Positions 1 to 8,963 of a stretch of DNA of 64,000 nucleotides are shown piece by piece. The DNA is from Pseudomonas helvetica. GTDB lineage: Bacteria > Pseudomonadota > Gammaproteobacteria > Pseudomonadales > Pseudomonadaceae. Below the pieces are notes generated by a model. It was not told the DNA's origin. It did no database searches and was given only the letters and a program-made list of their open reading frames with translations. Numbering within the stretch: the first letter of the stretch is position 1; every line of letters begins with the position of its first letter. Position numbers and translations under genes: made by a program. Where the stretch lies: assembly GCF_039908645.1 (NCBI RefSeq), contig NZ_CP150917.1, forward strand, positions 2,677,501 through 2,741,500, in the 5' to 3' direction.

Positions 1-339
1 GGGCTCCATGTCCTTGAGCAGATAGCCGTCGGCATCCAGGCGCAGTGCATCGCGAATATCGTCTTCAGCATCCGAGACAGTGAACAGCAGCACCTTGCCG
101 GTGTAATGCATCGCGCGTAATCGGCGCAGGGTTTGAATGCCATTCATCTGCGGCATGTTGTTATCGAGCAAAACCAGATCCGGCTGCAGCGGCTCAATGA
201 GGCTGAGTGCTTCTTCGCCGTTGCCGGCTTCGCCGACGATCTTGAAATCATCTTCGAGTTCGAGCATCTGGCGGATGCCGTGACGCATCATCGGATGGTC
301 GTCTACCAGCAGGATGGTGTGTTGTTGGGACGGGTTCAT
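1..339 (-). CDS. narL: Nitrate/nitrite response regulator NarL (partial, 3' end outside window)
   Basis: Only the first 113 codons are present; the gene runs off the left edge. The visible part is a receiver domain: acidic pair D13/D14, phosphoacceptor D59 in a LVLLDNNMP motif, and the Thr/Lys positions further on. The C-terminal LuxR-type DNA-binding domain would lie outside. The ATG overlaps the narX stop codon (ATGA), so the two are translationally coupled as a sensor-regulator pair. Known role of the family: phosphorylated by NarX under nitrate/nitrite and controls nitrate respiration genes. Nothing in the visible part is unusual. Confidence 0.93.
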   Translation of the reverse strand, partial: MNPSQQHTILLVDDHPMMRHGIRQMLELEDDFKIVGEAGNGEEALSLIEPLQPDLVLLDNNMPQMNGIQTLRRLRAMHYTGKVLLFTVSDAEDDIRDALRLDADGYLLKDMEP

Positions 340-2138
340 GTGACGCTACCTTCTGTTTGCTGCCCGAGAAACTCCGGCTGGAATTCCAGTTGGACACGGG
401 TGCCTTGCGGCTCCCTGGAAAATATCTGCAATTGGCCGTGCAAGCTGCGAGCTCGTTCGTCCATGATGTTCAGGCCGTGGTGTTCGCGCTGGTCGACGTT
501 GCCGCTGAAGCCGCGCCCGTCGTCTTCGACGATGAGCCTGACGGTTTCGCCGTCCTGGCGCAGTTGTAGCCAGGCGTTTTGTGCGTGGGCGTGGCGCAGG
601 CAGTTGGAGAGTGCCTCGCGGGTGATCTGCAGAATGTGGATTTGCTCGCTGGCGGAGAGCGGAAAGGCCAGCGCATCGACGTGCAGGTGGACCTGAAATT
701 CTCCGCGACGGGAGAACTCCTCGGCGGTGTCCTTGAGCTCTTGCACCAGTCCCGCATCGTGAATCTGCAAGCGAAAGGTGGTCAGCAGTTCGCGTAACTG
801 GCGGTAGGCATTGTTCAGCCCCTCGCGCAATTCGGCGGTGACGGTTTCCAGGGTTTCGACTGGTTCGCCACGGCGCATCAGGGTCTGCATGCGGCTGACT
901 TGCAGTTTCATGTAGGACAGGGCCTGGGCCAGTGAATCGTGCAGTTCGCGGGCGATGATCGTGCGCTCTTCGAGCAACAGCAGGCGATGATCCTGTTCCC
1001 GTTGGCGTTTGAGCGAAAGCGAGGTGCCAATCAGGTTGGCCAGGGCCTGGATCAACTGGGTTTCCCAGGCCTGCGCCGGATGCCCGTCGACAAAATGCGC
1101 CTTGAGCTCCCCCAGTTCGCTGCCCTGGTTGCTGATGCTGAAAGTCTGCGGGTTGGTTTTTTGGTGCTTCAGGCACGTGGCGCAATCGCTGCTGGCGCAA
1201 ACATCCCGACTGTTTGCCCCATGCAGGGCGAGTAATTGCTGGGCGGGTGCCTGCAAGTGTCCTTGTAGACACAGCGACAGACGCAAGCCGGGCAGGCGTT
1301 GCTGGAAGCGCCGGATCAACTCGTCCAGGCCTTCGGCGTTGGCCAGGCGTGTGGCCAGGTTTCGACTGCTTTGGTACAGCAGCTCCAGGGCTGCATTGGC
1401 TTGTTGCAAGTTCAGGGTTTTTTGCTGGACCTGGCTCTCCAGGGTGCGATGCGATTCTTCGATCGTTTCCGCCATGGCATTGAAACTCATGGCCAACTGG
1501 CCCAGTTCGTCCTGGGACTGATGGTTGACCCGCACCTTGAAATCGCCACGACGAAAGCGCTGGGTGGCGTCCACCAATTCTTTCAAGGGCGTGACAACGC
1601 CGTACTGCAGTTCATATAGCCCAACCAGCAGGACGATCATGGTGGTGAACAAGGCCAGGCCCTGGATCGCCTGTTGCCAGCCTTGCTTTTGTTCGCTTTG
1701 GCGCTGCAACAGGCTGACAAACTGGTTCAGTTGTTCAACGAAAGGCTGGGTCAGAGCCTGAAAAGAGGTCGCATCGCCACGTTCGAGTGCCGGGCGTAAA
1801 TCCTCGTTCCAGCGTTGCTGGATTTGCCCATAGCTGATTTGCAGAGCGGTGGGCGGGCCATCTTCCAGTACCGCTTTGAGTGACTGGCTGTTGAGGCGAG
1901 TTTGCAGGCTGTCGGTGATGCTGGCGACTTCTTCGCCAGGTGCGCCAGCGGCCAGTTTCCAGCTCAGGTGGTACGTCTCCATGCGCACCGAGCCTGCGGT
2001 GTTGATCGCTGCGGCATCGCCCTGACTGAACCAGGCGATCAATCCGGCGCTCAATGAACTGGCAAGGGCGAGTATGGCGATAAGGATCACTGCCAACCCG
2101 GCGCGAGCGGGCAGGGAGCTGCGCAACCAGCGCATCAT
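336..2138 (-). CDS. narX: Nitrate/nitrite sensor histidine kinase NarX
   Basis: A 600-residue inner-membrane sensor kinase. Visible parts in order: TM1 at about residues 13-37; a periplasmic P-box-like stretch (AGSVRMETYHLSWKL, 48-62) that in this family contacts nitrate; TM2 at about 157-177; a HAMP domain; a linker; a central cysteine region (C290, C314, C319, C322); then the HisKA_3 phosphoacceptor H400 in ARELHDS and a HATPase domain with a DDGRGF motif near the C-terminus. It precedes narL with a 4-base overlap and is divergent from narK1, so the intergenic space probably serves both directions. NarX versus NarQ is decided by the narL partner and the nar context. Confidence 0.93.
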   Translation of the reverse strand: MMRWLRSSLPARAGLAVILIAILALASSLSAGLIAWFSQGDAAAINTAGSVRMETYHLSWKLAAGAPGEEVASITDSLQTRLNSQSLKAVLEDGPPTALQISYGQIQQRWNEDLRPALERGDATSFQALTQPFVEQLNQFVSLLQRQSEQKQGWQQAIQGLALFTTMIVLLVGLYELQYGVVTPLKELVDATQRFRRGDFKVRVNHQSQDELGQLAMSFNAMAETIEESHRTLESQVQQKTLNLQQANAALELLYQSSRNLATRLANAEGLDELIRRFQQRLPGLRLSLCLQGHLQAPAQQLLALHGANSRDVCASSDCATCLKHQKTNPQTFSISNQGSELGELKAHFVDGHPAQAWETQLIQALANLIGTSLSLKRQREQDHRLLLLEERTIIARELHDSLAQALSYMKLQVSRMQTLMRRGEPVETLETVTAELREGLNNAYRQLRELLTTFRLQIHDAGLVQELKDTAEEFSRRGEFQVHLHVDALAFPLSASEQIHILQITREALSNCLRHAHAQNAWLQLRQDGETVRLIVEDDGRGFSGNVDQREHHGLNIMDERARSLHGQLQIFSREPQGTRVQLEFQPEFLGQQTEGSVT

Positions 2139-2316
2139 CAGCGATGATCCTGGGGAAAGACACGGAAACTGAGCATACGGCGTCCCGGAGTGCGGTTTTG
2201 CAGCCAGTCCCGGGTGCGCTACCTCTAAAGAGTTGCCGACGTCTCCCTGTCGGCAATGGCGTTACTGGAAAACCTTAAGAAGCTGATAAATAAAGGGTTT
2301 CAAGGTTTTCTTGAAC

Positions 2317-2332
2317 TACCTCCTTGGAGGTA
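2317..2332. promoter_or_regulatory. NarL 7-2-7 binding site upstream of narK1
   Basis: TACCTCC-TT-GGAGGTA is a perfect inverted pair of heptamers close to the known NarL consensus TACYYMT, with the 2-bp spacing typical of NarL/NarP 7-2-7 sites. Its centre lies 53 bp upstream of the centre of the ANR box, so it fits activation of the narK1 promoter by NarL together with ANR. Confidence 0.75.
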
Positions 2333-2370
2333 GGCCGGGCAAGGATAGCCCCTTGCCCTCATGGGCTTCG

Positions 2371-2384
2371 TTGACGTGGATCAA
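2371..2384 (+). promoter_or_regulatory. ANR/FNR box of the narK1K2GHJI promoter
   Basis: TTGAC-GTGG-ATCAA differs from the FNR/ANR consensus TTGAT-N4-ATCAA at one base. It is centred 65 bp before the narK1 GTG, which would place a transcription start near 2419 if the usual -41.5 spacing holds. Confidence 0.85.
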
Positions 2385-2442
2385 GTTTTTGCGGGGTTCG
2401 CCTCTCTAGTCTGCCGCCATGGCTAACTGACTGGAGAGCATT

Positions 2443-3747
2443 GTGATCCAACCGCGTGTACGACAAGGCTTGGTGCTGGGCATGAGTACGTTGGCCTTCA
2501 CCGTCTGTTTCATGGTCTGGATGATGTTTGCTGTGCTCGGGGTACCGATCAAGGAACTGCTCCAGCTCAACGAAACCCAGTTCGGCCTCTTGGCCGCAAC
2601 CCCGGTGCTGACCGGCTCGCTGGTGCGTTTACCGCTGGGCCTGCTGACTGACCGCTTTGGTGGTCGCAGCGTGTTCTTCTTGCTGATGCTGTCCTGCGTC
2701 GCACCGCTGTACCTGATCAGTCACGCCACCGCCTACTGGCAATTCCTGGTACTGGGCTTGTTCGTCGGTCTGGCCGGTGGCTCGTTTTCAGTGGGCATTG
2801 CCTACGTCGCCAAATGGTTCGATAAGGAGAACCAGGGCTTCGCCATGGGCATCTTTGGTGCCGGCAATGCGGGAGCCGCAGTGACCAAGTTTCTCGCTCC
2901 GGCACTGATCGCTGCCGGCAGTTGGCAACTGGTGCCAAAGGTCTTCAGCGCGATCCTGTTCATTACCGCGCTGTTGTTCTGGTTCGTCAGCGCCGAAAAC
3001 AAGAACCACCGTAGTGCCGCCGGCGCCAGCTTGCGTGAACAGTTGCGTTCGCTGAAAGATCCGGCGGTGTGGCGCTACTGCCAGTACTACTCGATCGTCT
3101 TCGGCGGCTACGTCGCCCTGGCCTTGTGGATGACCAAGTACTACGTGCAGGAATACGGTTTCAGCCTGCAAAGCGCAGCGCTGCTGGCGGCCTGTTTTTC
3201 CCTGCCCGGCGGGGTCCTGCGTGCCGTCGGCGGCTGGATGTCGGATCGCTGGGGCGCGCAAAGCGTGACCTGGTGGGTGTTGTGGGTCAGCTGGATCTGC
3301 CTGTTCCTGCTCTCCTACCCACAGACCCAACTGCAAGTGCAGACCCTCAATGGTCCGATGGATTTTCACATCGGCCTGAATCCCGCGCTGTTTACCGTGC
3401 TGCTATTCGTCATGGGCATCGCCTTCGCGTTCGGCAAAGCCTCGGTTTTCAAATACATCGCCAATGACTACCCGAAAAACATGGGGGCCGTGTCCGGCAT
3501 CGTTGGCCTGGCGGGCGGCCTGGGCGGTTTCGTGTTGCCGATTCTGTTCGGCGCCCTGGTGGACCTCACCGGGGTGCGCTCTTCCTGCTTCATGTTGATG
3601 TACGGCGTGGTCTGGGTCTCCCTCACCTGGATGTACTTCAGCGAAATACGCAAGACCCCGGTGTTCGGTAAAGAGCTGCCGGTGACCACTTCCCCGTTTT
3701 CCAGCATTGCCCAAGGAGAAGAACATGTCCGTTCTGCAAAAGCCTGA
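2443..3747 (+). CDS. narK1: Nitrate transporter NarK1 (MFS, NNP family)
   Basis: A 434-residue major facilitator protein with about 12 hydrophobic segments. The MFS loop motif GLLTDRFGGRSVF is near residue 70, and a Gly-rich NNP-type nitrate signature (GLFVGLAGGSFSVG) is in TM5. The start is GTG, preceded by GGAGAG (2433-2438). The 3' end overlaps narK2 by 23 bp. In relatives NarK1 is a proton-nitrate symporter bringing nitrate in at the start of anaerobic respiration. It is the first gene of the nar operon, behind the NarL and ANR sites. Confidence 0.9.
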   Translation: MIQPRVRQGLVLGMSTLAFTVCFMVWMMFAVLGVPIKELLQLNETQFGLLAATPVLTGSLVRLPLGLLTDRFGGRSVFFLLMLSCVAPLYLISHATAYWQFLVLGLFVGLAGGSFSVGIAYVAKWFDKENQGFAMGIFGAGNAGAAVTKFLAPALIAAGSWQLVPKVFSAILFITALLFWFVSAENKNHRSAAGASLREQLRSLKDPAVWRYCQYYSIVFGGYVALALWMTKYYVQEYGFSLQSAALLAACFSLPGGVLRAVGGWMSDRWGAQSVTWWVLWVSWICLFLLSYPQTQLQVQTLNGPMDFHIGLNPALFTVLLFVMGIAFAFGKASVFKYIANDYPKNMGAVSGIVGLAGGLGGFVLPILFGALVDLTGVRSSCFMLMYGVVWVSLTWMYFSEIRKTPVFGKELPVTTSPFSSIAQGEEHVRSAKA

Positions 3748-5122
3748 CAAAGGCCCGGTCATACATGACTGGCGCCCCGAGGACCCCGCATTCTGGGGGC
3801 GTAGCGGCAAACAGACTGCCACCCGCAACCTGTGGATTTCCATTCCTGCACTGCTGCTGGCCTTTGCGGTGTGGATGGTCTGGAGCACGGTAATTGTGCG
3901 TTTGAATGCCATCGGCTTCAGCTTCACCACCGACCAGTTGTTTTGGCTGGCGGCGTTGCCGGGTTTGTCTGGTGCGACCTTGCGCGTCTTCTACTCATTC
4001 ATGGTGCCGATTTTCGGTGGCCGGCGCTGGACCGCCCTGAGTACCGCATCGCTGTTGCTGCCCTCGATCTGGATGGGTTTCGCCGTGCAGAACCCAAGCA
4101 CCTCTTACAGCGTGTTCGTATTGATCGCCTTGCTCTGCGGTTTTGGTGGCGGCAACTTTGCCTCAAGCATGTCCAACATCAGCTTCTTCTATCCCAAGTC
4201 TCAGCAGGGTACAGCCCTTGGCCTCAACGCCGGGTTGGGTAACCTGGGCGTTTCGGTGATGCAATTCTGTGTACCGCTGGTGATCACCTTCGGTGTGTTC
4301 GGCTTTATGGGCGGCAAACCGCAAGTCCTGGCCGACGGTGGTCAATTGTGGTTGCAGAATGCCGGGTTGATCTGGGTGCCGTTCATTGTGTTGGTGACGC
4401 TGCTGGCCTGGTTCGGCATGAATGATCTGTCCAGTGCCCGCGCTTCGTTCAGCGACCAGGCCGTTATCTTCAAACGCAAGCACAACTGGCTGATGTGCTG
4501 GTTGTACCTGGCGACTTTCGGTTCGTTTATCGGTTTTTCCGCAGCGTTTCCGCTGCTGATCAAGACCTCCTTTCCTGATGTCATCGCCTTGAAATTCGCC
4601 TTCCTCGGCCCATTGGTCGGCGCGCTGGTACGCCCATTGGGTGGCTGGCTGGCGGACAAGCTCGGTGGCGCGAAAGTGACCTTGTGGAACTTCATGCTGA
4701 TGATCGTGATGGTCTTCGGCGTATTGCACTTCCTCCCCCAGAACGGTTCGGGCGGCAACTTCTACGGCTTCCTTGGCATGTTCATGCTGCTGTTCATCAC
4801 CACCGGTGTCGGCAATGGCTCCACCTTCCGGATGATCCCGGTGATCTTTCGCACCCAGCATGAAAAAGCCTCTGCCGGAAAACCACCTGCCGTGCGCGAA
4901 CAAGCGCTCAAGGATGCCGGCAAAGAGTCGGCCGCCGTCCTCGGTTTCAGTTCGGCCATCGGCGCTTTCGGTGCGTTCTTCATTCCCAAATCCTTCGGCA
5001 CTTCGATGGCCCAGACCGGCGGCCCTGAGATGGCTTTCTACATGTTCGTCGGCTTTTACCTGAGCTGCATTGTGGTGACCTGGTGGTGGTACGCGCGCAA
5101 AGGCGCCGCAACCCCCTGCTAA
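3725..5122 (+). CDS. narK2: Nitrate/nitrite antiporter NarK2 (MFS, NNP family)
   Basis: A 465-residue MFS protein starting at ATG 3725 after AAGGAGAA; a TTG further upstream in frame has no ribosome site. It has about 12 TM segments, an NNP signature (LLCGFGGGNFASSMSN) and a second Gly-rich motif (LGLNAGLGNLGVSVMQ). The cytoplasmic insert near residues 370-395 is charged. In relatives this member exchanges nitrate for nitrite during respiration. In some denitrifiers K1 and K2 are fused; here they are separate overlapping genes, consistent with coupled translation. Confidence 0.9.
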   Translation: MSVLQKPDKGPVIHDWRPEDPAFWGRSGKQTATRNLWISIPALLLAFAVWMVWSTVIVRLNAIGFSFTTDQLFWLAALPGLSGATLRVFYSFMVPIFGGRRWTALSTASLLLPSIWMGFAVQNPSTSYSVFVLIALLCGFGGGNFASSMSNISFFYPKSQQGTALGLNAGLGNLGVSVMQFCVPLVITFGVFGFMGGKPQVLADGGQLWLQNAGLIWVPFIVLVTLLAWFGMNDLSSARASFSDQAVIFKRKHNWLMCWLYLATFGSFIGFSAAFPLLIKTSFPDVIALKFAFLGPLVGALVRPLGGWLADKLGGAKVTLWNFMLMIVMVFGVLHFLPQNGSGGNFYGFLGMFMLLFITTGVGNGSTFRMIPVIFRTQHEKASAGKPPAVREQALKDAGKESAAVLGFSSAIGAFGAFFIPKSFGTSMAQTGGPEMAFYMFVGFYLSCIVVTWWWYARKGAATPC

Positions 5123-5188
5123 GACGATCCGAATCCAACCTGCGTGGGCGGGGCACAGAACCCCGCAGCAAGCCTGAGAGGACACACC

Positions 5189-8100
5189 GTGAGTCATTTA
5201 CTGGATCAACTGCGGTTTTTCAATCGCAAGCAAAACGAGTTTTCCGACGGTCACGGCGAGACCCGCAAAGAGTCTCGCGACTGGGAGAACGTCTACCGTT
5301 CGCGCTGGCAGTACGACAAGATCGTGCGTTCCACCCACGGGGTGAACTGCACCGGGTCTTGTTCGTGGAAAATCTACGTCAAGAACGGCTTGATCACTTG
5401 GGAAACCCAGCAGACCGACTACCCGCGTACCCGCAACGACCTGCCTAACCATGAACCCCGTGGTTGCCCGCGTGGCGCCAGTTACAGCTGGTACATCTAC
5501 AGCGCCAACCGGCTCAAGTACCCGAAAATCCGCAAGCCGTTGCTCAAGCTCTGGCGTGATGCGCGGCAGACCCTGGCGCCAGTGGAAGCCTGGGCGAGCA
5601 TCGTTGAGGACAAGGTCAAGGCCGACTCCTATAAAAGCAAGCGTGGCATGGGCGGCTTCATTCGTTCCAACTGGGAGGAAGTCAACGAGATCATTGCCGC
5701 GTCCAACGTCTACACCATCAAACAATATGGCCCCGACCGCATCGTCGGGTTCTCGCCGATCCCGGCCATGTCGATGGTCAGCTATGCGGCCGGTTCGCGT
5801 TACCTGTCGCTGATCGGCGGCGCTTGCCTGAGTTTCTACGACTGGTACTGCGACTTGCCACCGGCTTCGCCGATGGTCTGGGGCGAGCAGACCGACGTGC
5901 CGGAATCGGCCGACTGGTACAACTCCAACTACATCATCGCCTGGGGCTCCAACGTCCCGCAGACGCGCACCCCGGACGCGCACTTCTTCACCGAAGTCCG
6001 TTACAAGGGCACCAAGACTGTCGCCATCACCCCCGACTATTCGGAAGTGGCCAAGCTCACCGACCTGTGGCTGAACCCTAAACAAGGCACTGACGCAGCG
6101 CTGGCCCAGGCGTTCAATCATGTGATCTTCAAAGAATTCCACCTGGACAAACCGAGCGCATATTTCACTGACTACGCCAAGCGCTTCACCGATTTGCCGG
6201 TGCTGGTGCTACTCAAGCAAATGCCCGACAAGGCACCGGGTGCCGGTTATCAGCCGGACCGTTTCTTGCGCGCCAGTGACCTGACCGACAACCTTGGTCA
6301 GGAAAACAATCCGCAATGGAAAACCATCGCCCTGGATGTCAACGGTGAACTGGTATCCCCTCAAGGTTCCATCGGCTATCGCTGGGGCGAGAAGGGCAAG
6401 TGGAACATCCTCCCTCGTGAAGGCGGCGAAGGCCGTGAGATCGATCTCAAGCTGAGCCTGATTGGCGATGACGTCGCCGAAGTGGCGTTCCCGTATTTTG
6501 CCGGCGAATCCCACGAGCACTTCCAGCACGTTGCTGGCGATGCCGTGCAGTACCGCCGTGTGCCAGTGCATAACGTGGTGCTGGCAGACGGTAGCATCGC
6601 TAAAGTTGCCACCGTGTTTGACCTGTCGGCAGCCAACCTGGCTATCGACCGCGGTCTCGGTGGCGCTAACGTCGCCAAGGATTACAACGACGCTTCGGTG
6701 CCGGGAACTCCAGCCTGGCAGGAGCAGATCACTGGCGTCAGCCGTGAGAAAGCGATCCAGATCGCCCGTGAGTTCGCCGACAACGCCGACAAGACCAAGG
6801 GCCGCTCGATGATCATCGTCGGCGCGGCAATGAACCACTGGTACCACATGGACATGAACTACCGCGGGCTGATCAACATGCTCATGCTCTGCGGGTGTGT
6901 CGGTCAGACCGGTGGCGGTTGGGCGCACTACGTCGGCCAGGAAAAGCTCCGTCCGCAATGCGGCTGGCTGCCCCTGGCGTTCGGCCTGGACTGGAATCGC
7001 CCACCCCGTCAAATGAACGGTACCAGCTTCTTCTACGCCCACAGTTCGCAATGGCGCCACGAGAAAATGAGCATGCACGACGTGCTCTCGCCGCTGGCCG
7101 ATAAATCGCAATTTCCCGAGCATGCGCTGGACTACAACATCCGCGCCGAACGTGCCGGCTGGTTGCCCAGCGCACCGCAACTCAATACCAACCCGCTGCA
7201 CATTTGCCGCGATGCCGCCGCAGCCGGCATGGACCCGAAAGACTACGTGGTCAAGTCGCTGCAGGATGGTTCGCTGCGGTTCTCCTGCGAGCAGCCGGAC
7301 AGCCCGGTGAACTTCCCGCGCAACATGTTTATCTGGCGTTCGAACTTGCTGGGCTCCTCGGGCAAGGGCCACGAGTACATGCTCAAGTACCTGCTCGGCA
7401 CCAAAAACGGAGTGATGAACGAAGACATCGGCCAGGTCGGCGATTGCAAACCCGAAGAAGCCGAATGGGTGGACGAGGGTGCCATCGGCAAGCTTGACCT
7501 GGTCACCACGCTGGACTTCCGCATGTCCTCGACTTGCGTCTACTCCGACATCGTCTTGCCGACCGCAACCTGGTACGAAAAAGACGACATGAACACCTCG
7601 GACATGCACCCGTTCATTCACCCGTTGTCGGCGGCTATCGATCCGGCCTGGGAATCGCGTTCCGACTGGGAGATCTACAAAGGCATCGCCAAGGCGTTTT
7701 CCAGCATGTCGGAAGGGCACCTGGGCGTTGAAAAAGACCTGGTGACCATCCCGCTGATGCACGACAGCGTCGGCGAACTGGCCCAGCCGTTTGGCGGCAC
7801 CGACTGGAAAAGCGCCGGCGTGGCACCGATACCGGGCAAGAACGCGCCGAACCTGCATGTGGTCGAGCGTGACTACCCGAACATCTACAAACAGTTCTCC
7901 TCGCTGGGGCCATTGCTGGAAAAACATGGCAACGGCGGCAAGGGCATCAGCTGGAACACCGATGACGAAGTGAAGTTCCTCGGTGAACTCAATCACCACG
8001 AAGGGGCTGCCGGGATCAGCCATGGTCGGCCGAAAATCGACACGGCGATCGATGCCGCGGAAGTGATTCTGTCTCTGGCACCGGAAACCAACGGCCATGT

Positions 8101-8962
8101 CGCCGTCAAGGCCTGGGCCGCGTTGTCGGAATTCACCGGCATCGATCACAGTCACCTGGCGTTGTCCAAGGCCCATGAGGCGATTCGTTTCCGCGACATT
8201 CAGGCACAGCCGCGCAAGATCATCTCCAGCCCGACCTGGTCGGGACTCGAAGACGATCACGTCAGCTACAACGCCGGCTACACCAATGTTCACGAGGCGA
8301 TCCCATGGCGCACCATCACCGGCCGTCAGCAGTTCTATCAGGATCACCCGTGGATGCAGGCATTCGGCGAGCAACTGATGAGTTATCGGCCGCCGGTCAA
8401 CACCCGGACCATCGAAGGGGTGAAAGGCAAGCGCAGTAACGGCGAGACCGAAATCGTCCTGAACTGGATCACTCCGCACCAGAAATGGGGCATTCACAGT
8501 ACCTACAGCGACAATCTTCTGATGCTGACCCTCAGCCGTGGCGGGCCGATTGTCTGGCTCTCGGAGGTCGACGCGAAACGCGCCGGCATCGAGGACAACG
8601 ACTGGATCGAGTGCTTCAACGCCAACGGCGCACTGACCGCCCGGGCGGTGGTCAGCCAGCGGGTCAAGGAAGGCATGGTGATGATGTACCACGCCCAGGA
8701 ACGGATCGTGAACGTGCCAGGTTCAGAAACCACCAAGACCCGTGGCGGCCACCACAATTCAGTCACCCGGGTGGTGCTCAAGCCGACCCACATGATCGGC
8801 GGCTATGCCCAGCAGGCCTACGGTTTCAACTATTACGGCACGGTCGGCTGCAACCGCGATGAATTCGTCGTGGTGCGCAAGATGGCCAAAGTCGACTGGC
8901 TCGACGGTTCAAGTGGCGATGACCTGCCACGTCCCCTGCCGAACGATATCGAGGAGAACTGA
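5189..8962 (+). CDS. narG: Respiratory nitrate reductase alpha subunit NarG
   Basis: A 1257-residue catalytic subunit that reduces nitrate to nitrite at a bis-MGD molybdenum centre on the cytoplasmic face. The N-terminal FS0 cluster ligands are H50, C54, C58 and C93 (STHGVNCTGSC and RGCPRG), matching the family numbering. The C-terminal molydopterin-dinucleotide-binding domain is present (TYSDNLLMLTLSRGGPIVW). There is no Tat leader, as expected for NarG. The start is GTG 5189 after GAGAGGA. narH begins one base after the stop. Length and motifs are those of a full, functional subunit. Confidence 0.97.
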   Translation: MSHLLDQLRFFNRKQNEFSDGHGETRKESRDWENVYRSRWQYDKIVRSTHGVNCTGSCSWKIYVKNGLITWETQQTDYPRTRNDLPNHEPRGCPRGASYSWYIYSANRLKYPKIRKPLLKLWRDARQTLAPVEAWASIVEDKVKADSYKSKRGMGGFIRSNWEEVNEIIAASNVYTIKQYGPDRIVGFSPIPAMSMVSYAAGSRYLSLIGGACLSFYDWYCDLPPASPMVWGEQTDVPESADWYNSNYIIAWGSNVPQTRTPDAHFFTEVRYKGTKTVAITPDYSEVAKLTDLWLNPKQGTDAALAQAFNHVIFKEFHLDKPSAYFTDYAKRFTDLPVLVLLKQMPDKAPGAGYQPDRFLRASDLTDNLGQENNPQWKTIALDVNGELVSPQGSIGYRWGEKGKWNILPREGGEGREIDLKLSLIGDDVAEVAFPYFAGESHEHFQHVAGDAVQYRRVPVHNVVLADGSIAKVATVFDLSAANLAIDRGLGGANVAKDYNDASVPGTPAWQEQITGVSREKAIQIAREFADNADKTKGRSMIIVGAAMNHWYHMDMNYRGLINMLMLCGCVGQTGGGWAHYVGQEKLRPQCGWLPLAFGLDWNRPPRQMNGTSFFYAHSSQWRHEKMSMHDVLSPLADKSQFPEHALDYNIRAERAGWLPSAPQLNTNPLHICRDAAAAGMDPKDYVVKSLQDGSLRFSCEQPDSPVNFPRNMFIWRSNLLGSSGKGHEYMLKYLLGTKNGVMNEDIGQVGDCKPEEAEWVDEGAIGKLDLVTTLDFRMSSTCVYSDIVLPTATWYEKDDMNTSDMHPFIHPLSAAIDPAWESRSDWEIYKGIAKAFSSMSEGHLGVEKDLVTIPLMHDSVGELAQPFGGTDWKSAGVAPIPGKNAPNLHVVERDYPNIYKQFSSLGPLLEKHGNGGKGISWNTDDEVKFLGELNHHEGAAGISHGRPKIDTAIDAAEVILSLAPETNGHVAVKAWAALSEFTGIDHSHLALSKAHEAIRFRDIQAQPRKIISSPTWSGLEDDHVSYNAGYTNVHEAIPWRTITGRQQFYQDHPWMQAFGEQLMSYRPPVNTRTIEGVKGKRSNGETEIVLNWITPHQKWGIHSTYSDNLLMLTLSRGGPIVWLSEVDAKRAGIEDNDWIECFNANGALTARAVVSQRVKEGMVMMYHAQERIVNVPGSETTKTRGGHHNSVTRVVLKPTHMIGGYAQQAYGFNYYGTVGCNRDEFVVVRKMAKVDWLDGSSGDDLPRPLPNDIEEN

Positions 8963-8963
8963 G

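Larger units (their letters stand above)
2139..2442. other. Divergent narX/narK1 regulatory region
   Basis: This 304-bp gap holds no credible gene. It carries the NarL-type palindrome and ANR box listed separately, both facing narK1. A single good NarL heptamer (TACCTCT, 2220-2226), followed by a weak inverted partner AGAGTTG, lies nearer narX and could mark autoregulation of narXL; that part is a guess. Confidence 0.6.

Noticed and set aside
133..1619. Several plus-strand open frames of 70-190 codons opposite narL/narX
   Set aside because: They are shadows of the strongly supported minus-strand narXL genes, with no ribosome sites or family motifs.
6209..8692. An 827-codon open frame on the minus strand inside narG
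   Set aside because: Long antisense frames are expected in GC-rich genes; narG is complete with all motifs and the antisense product has no recognisable domain.
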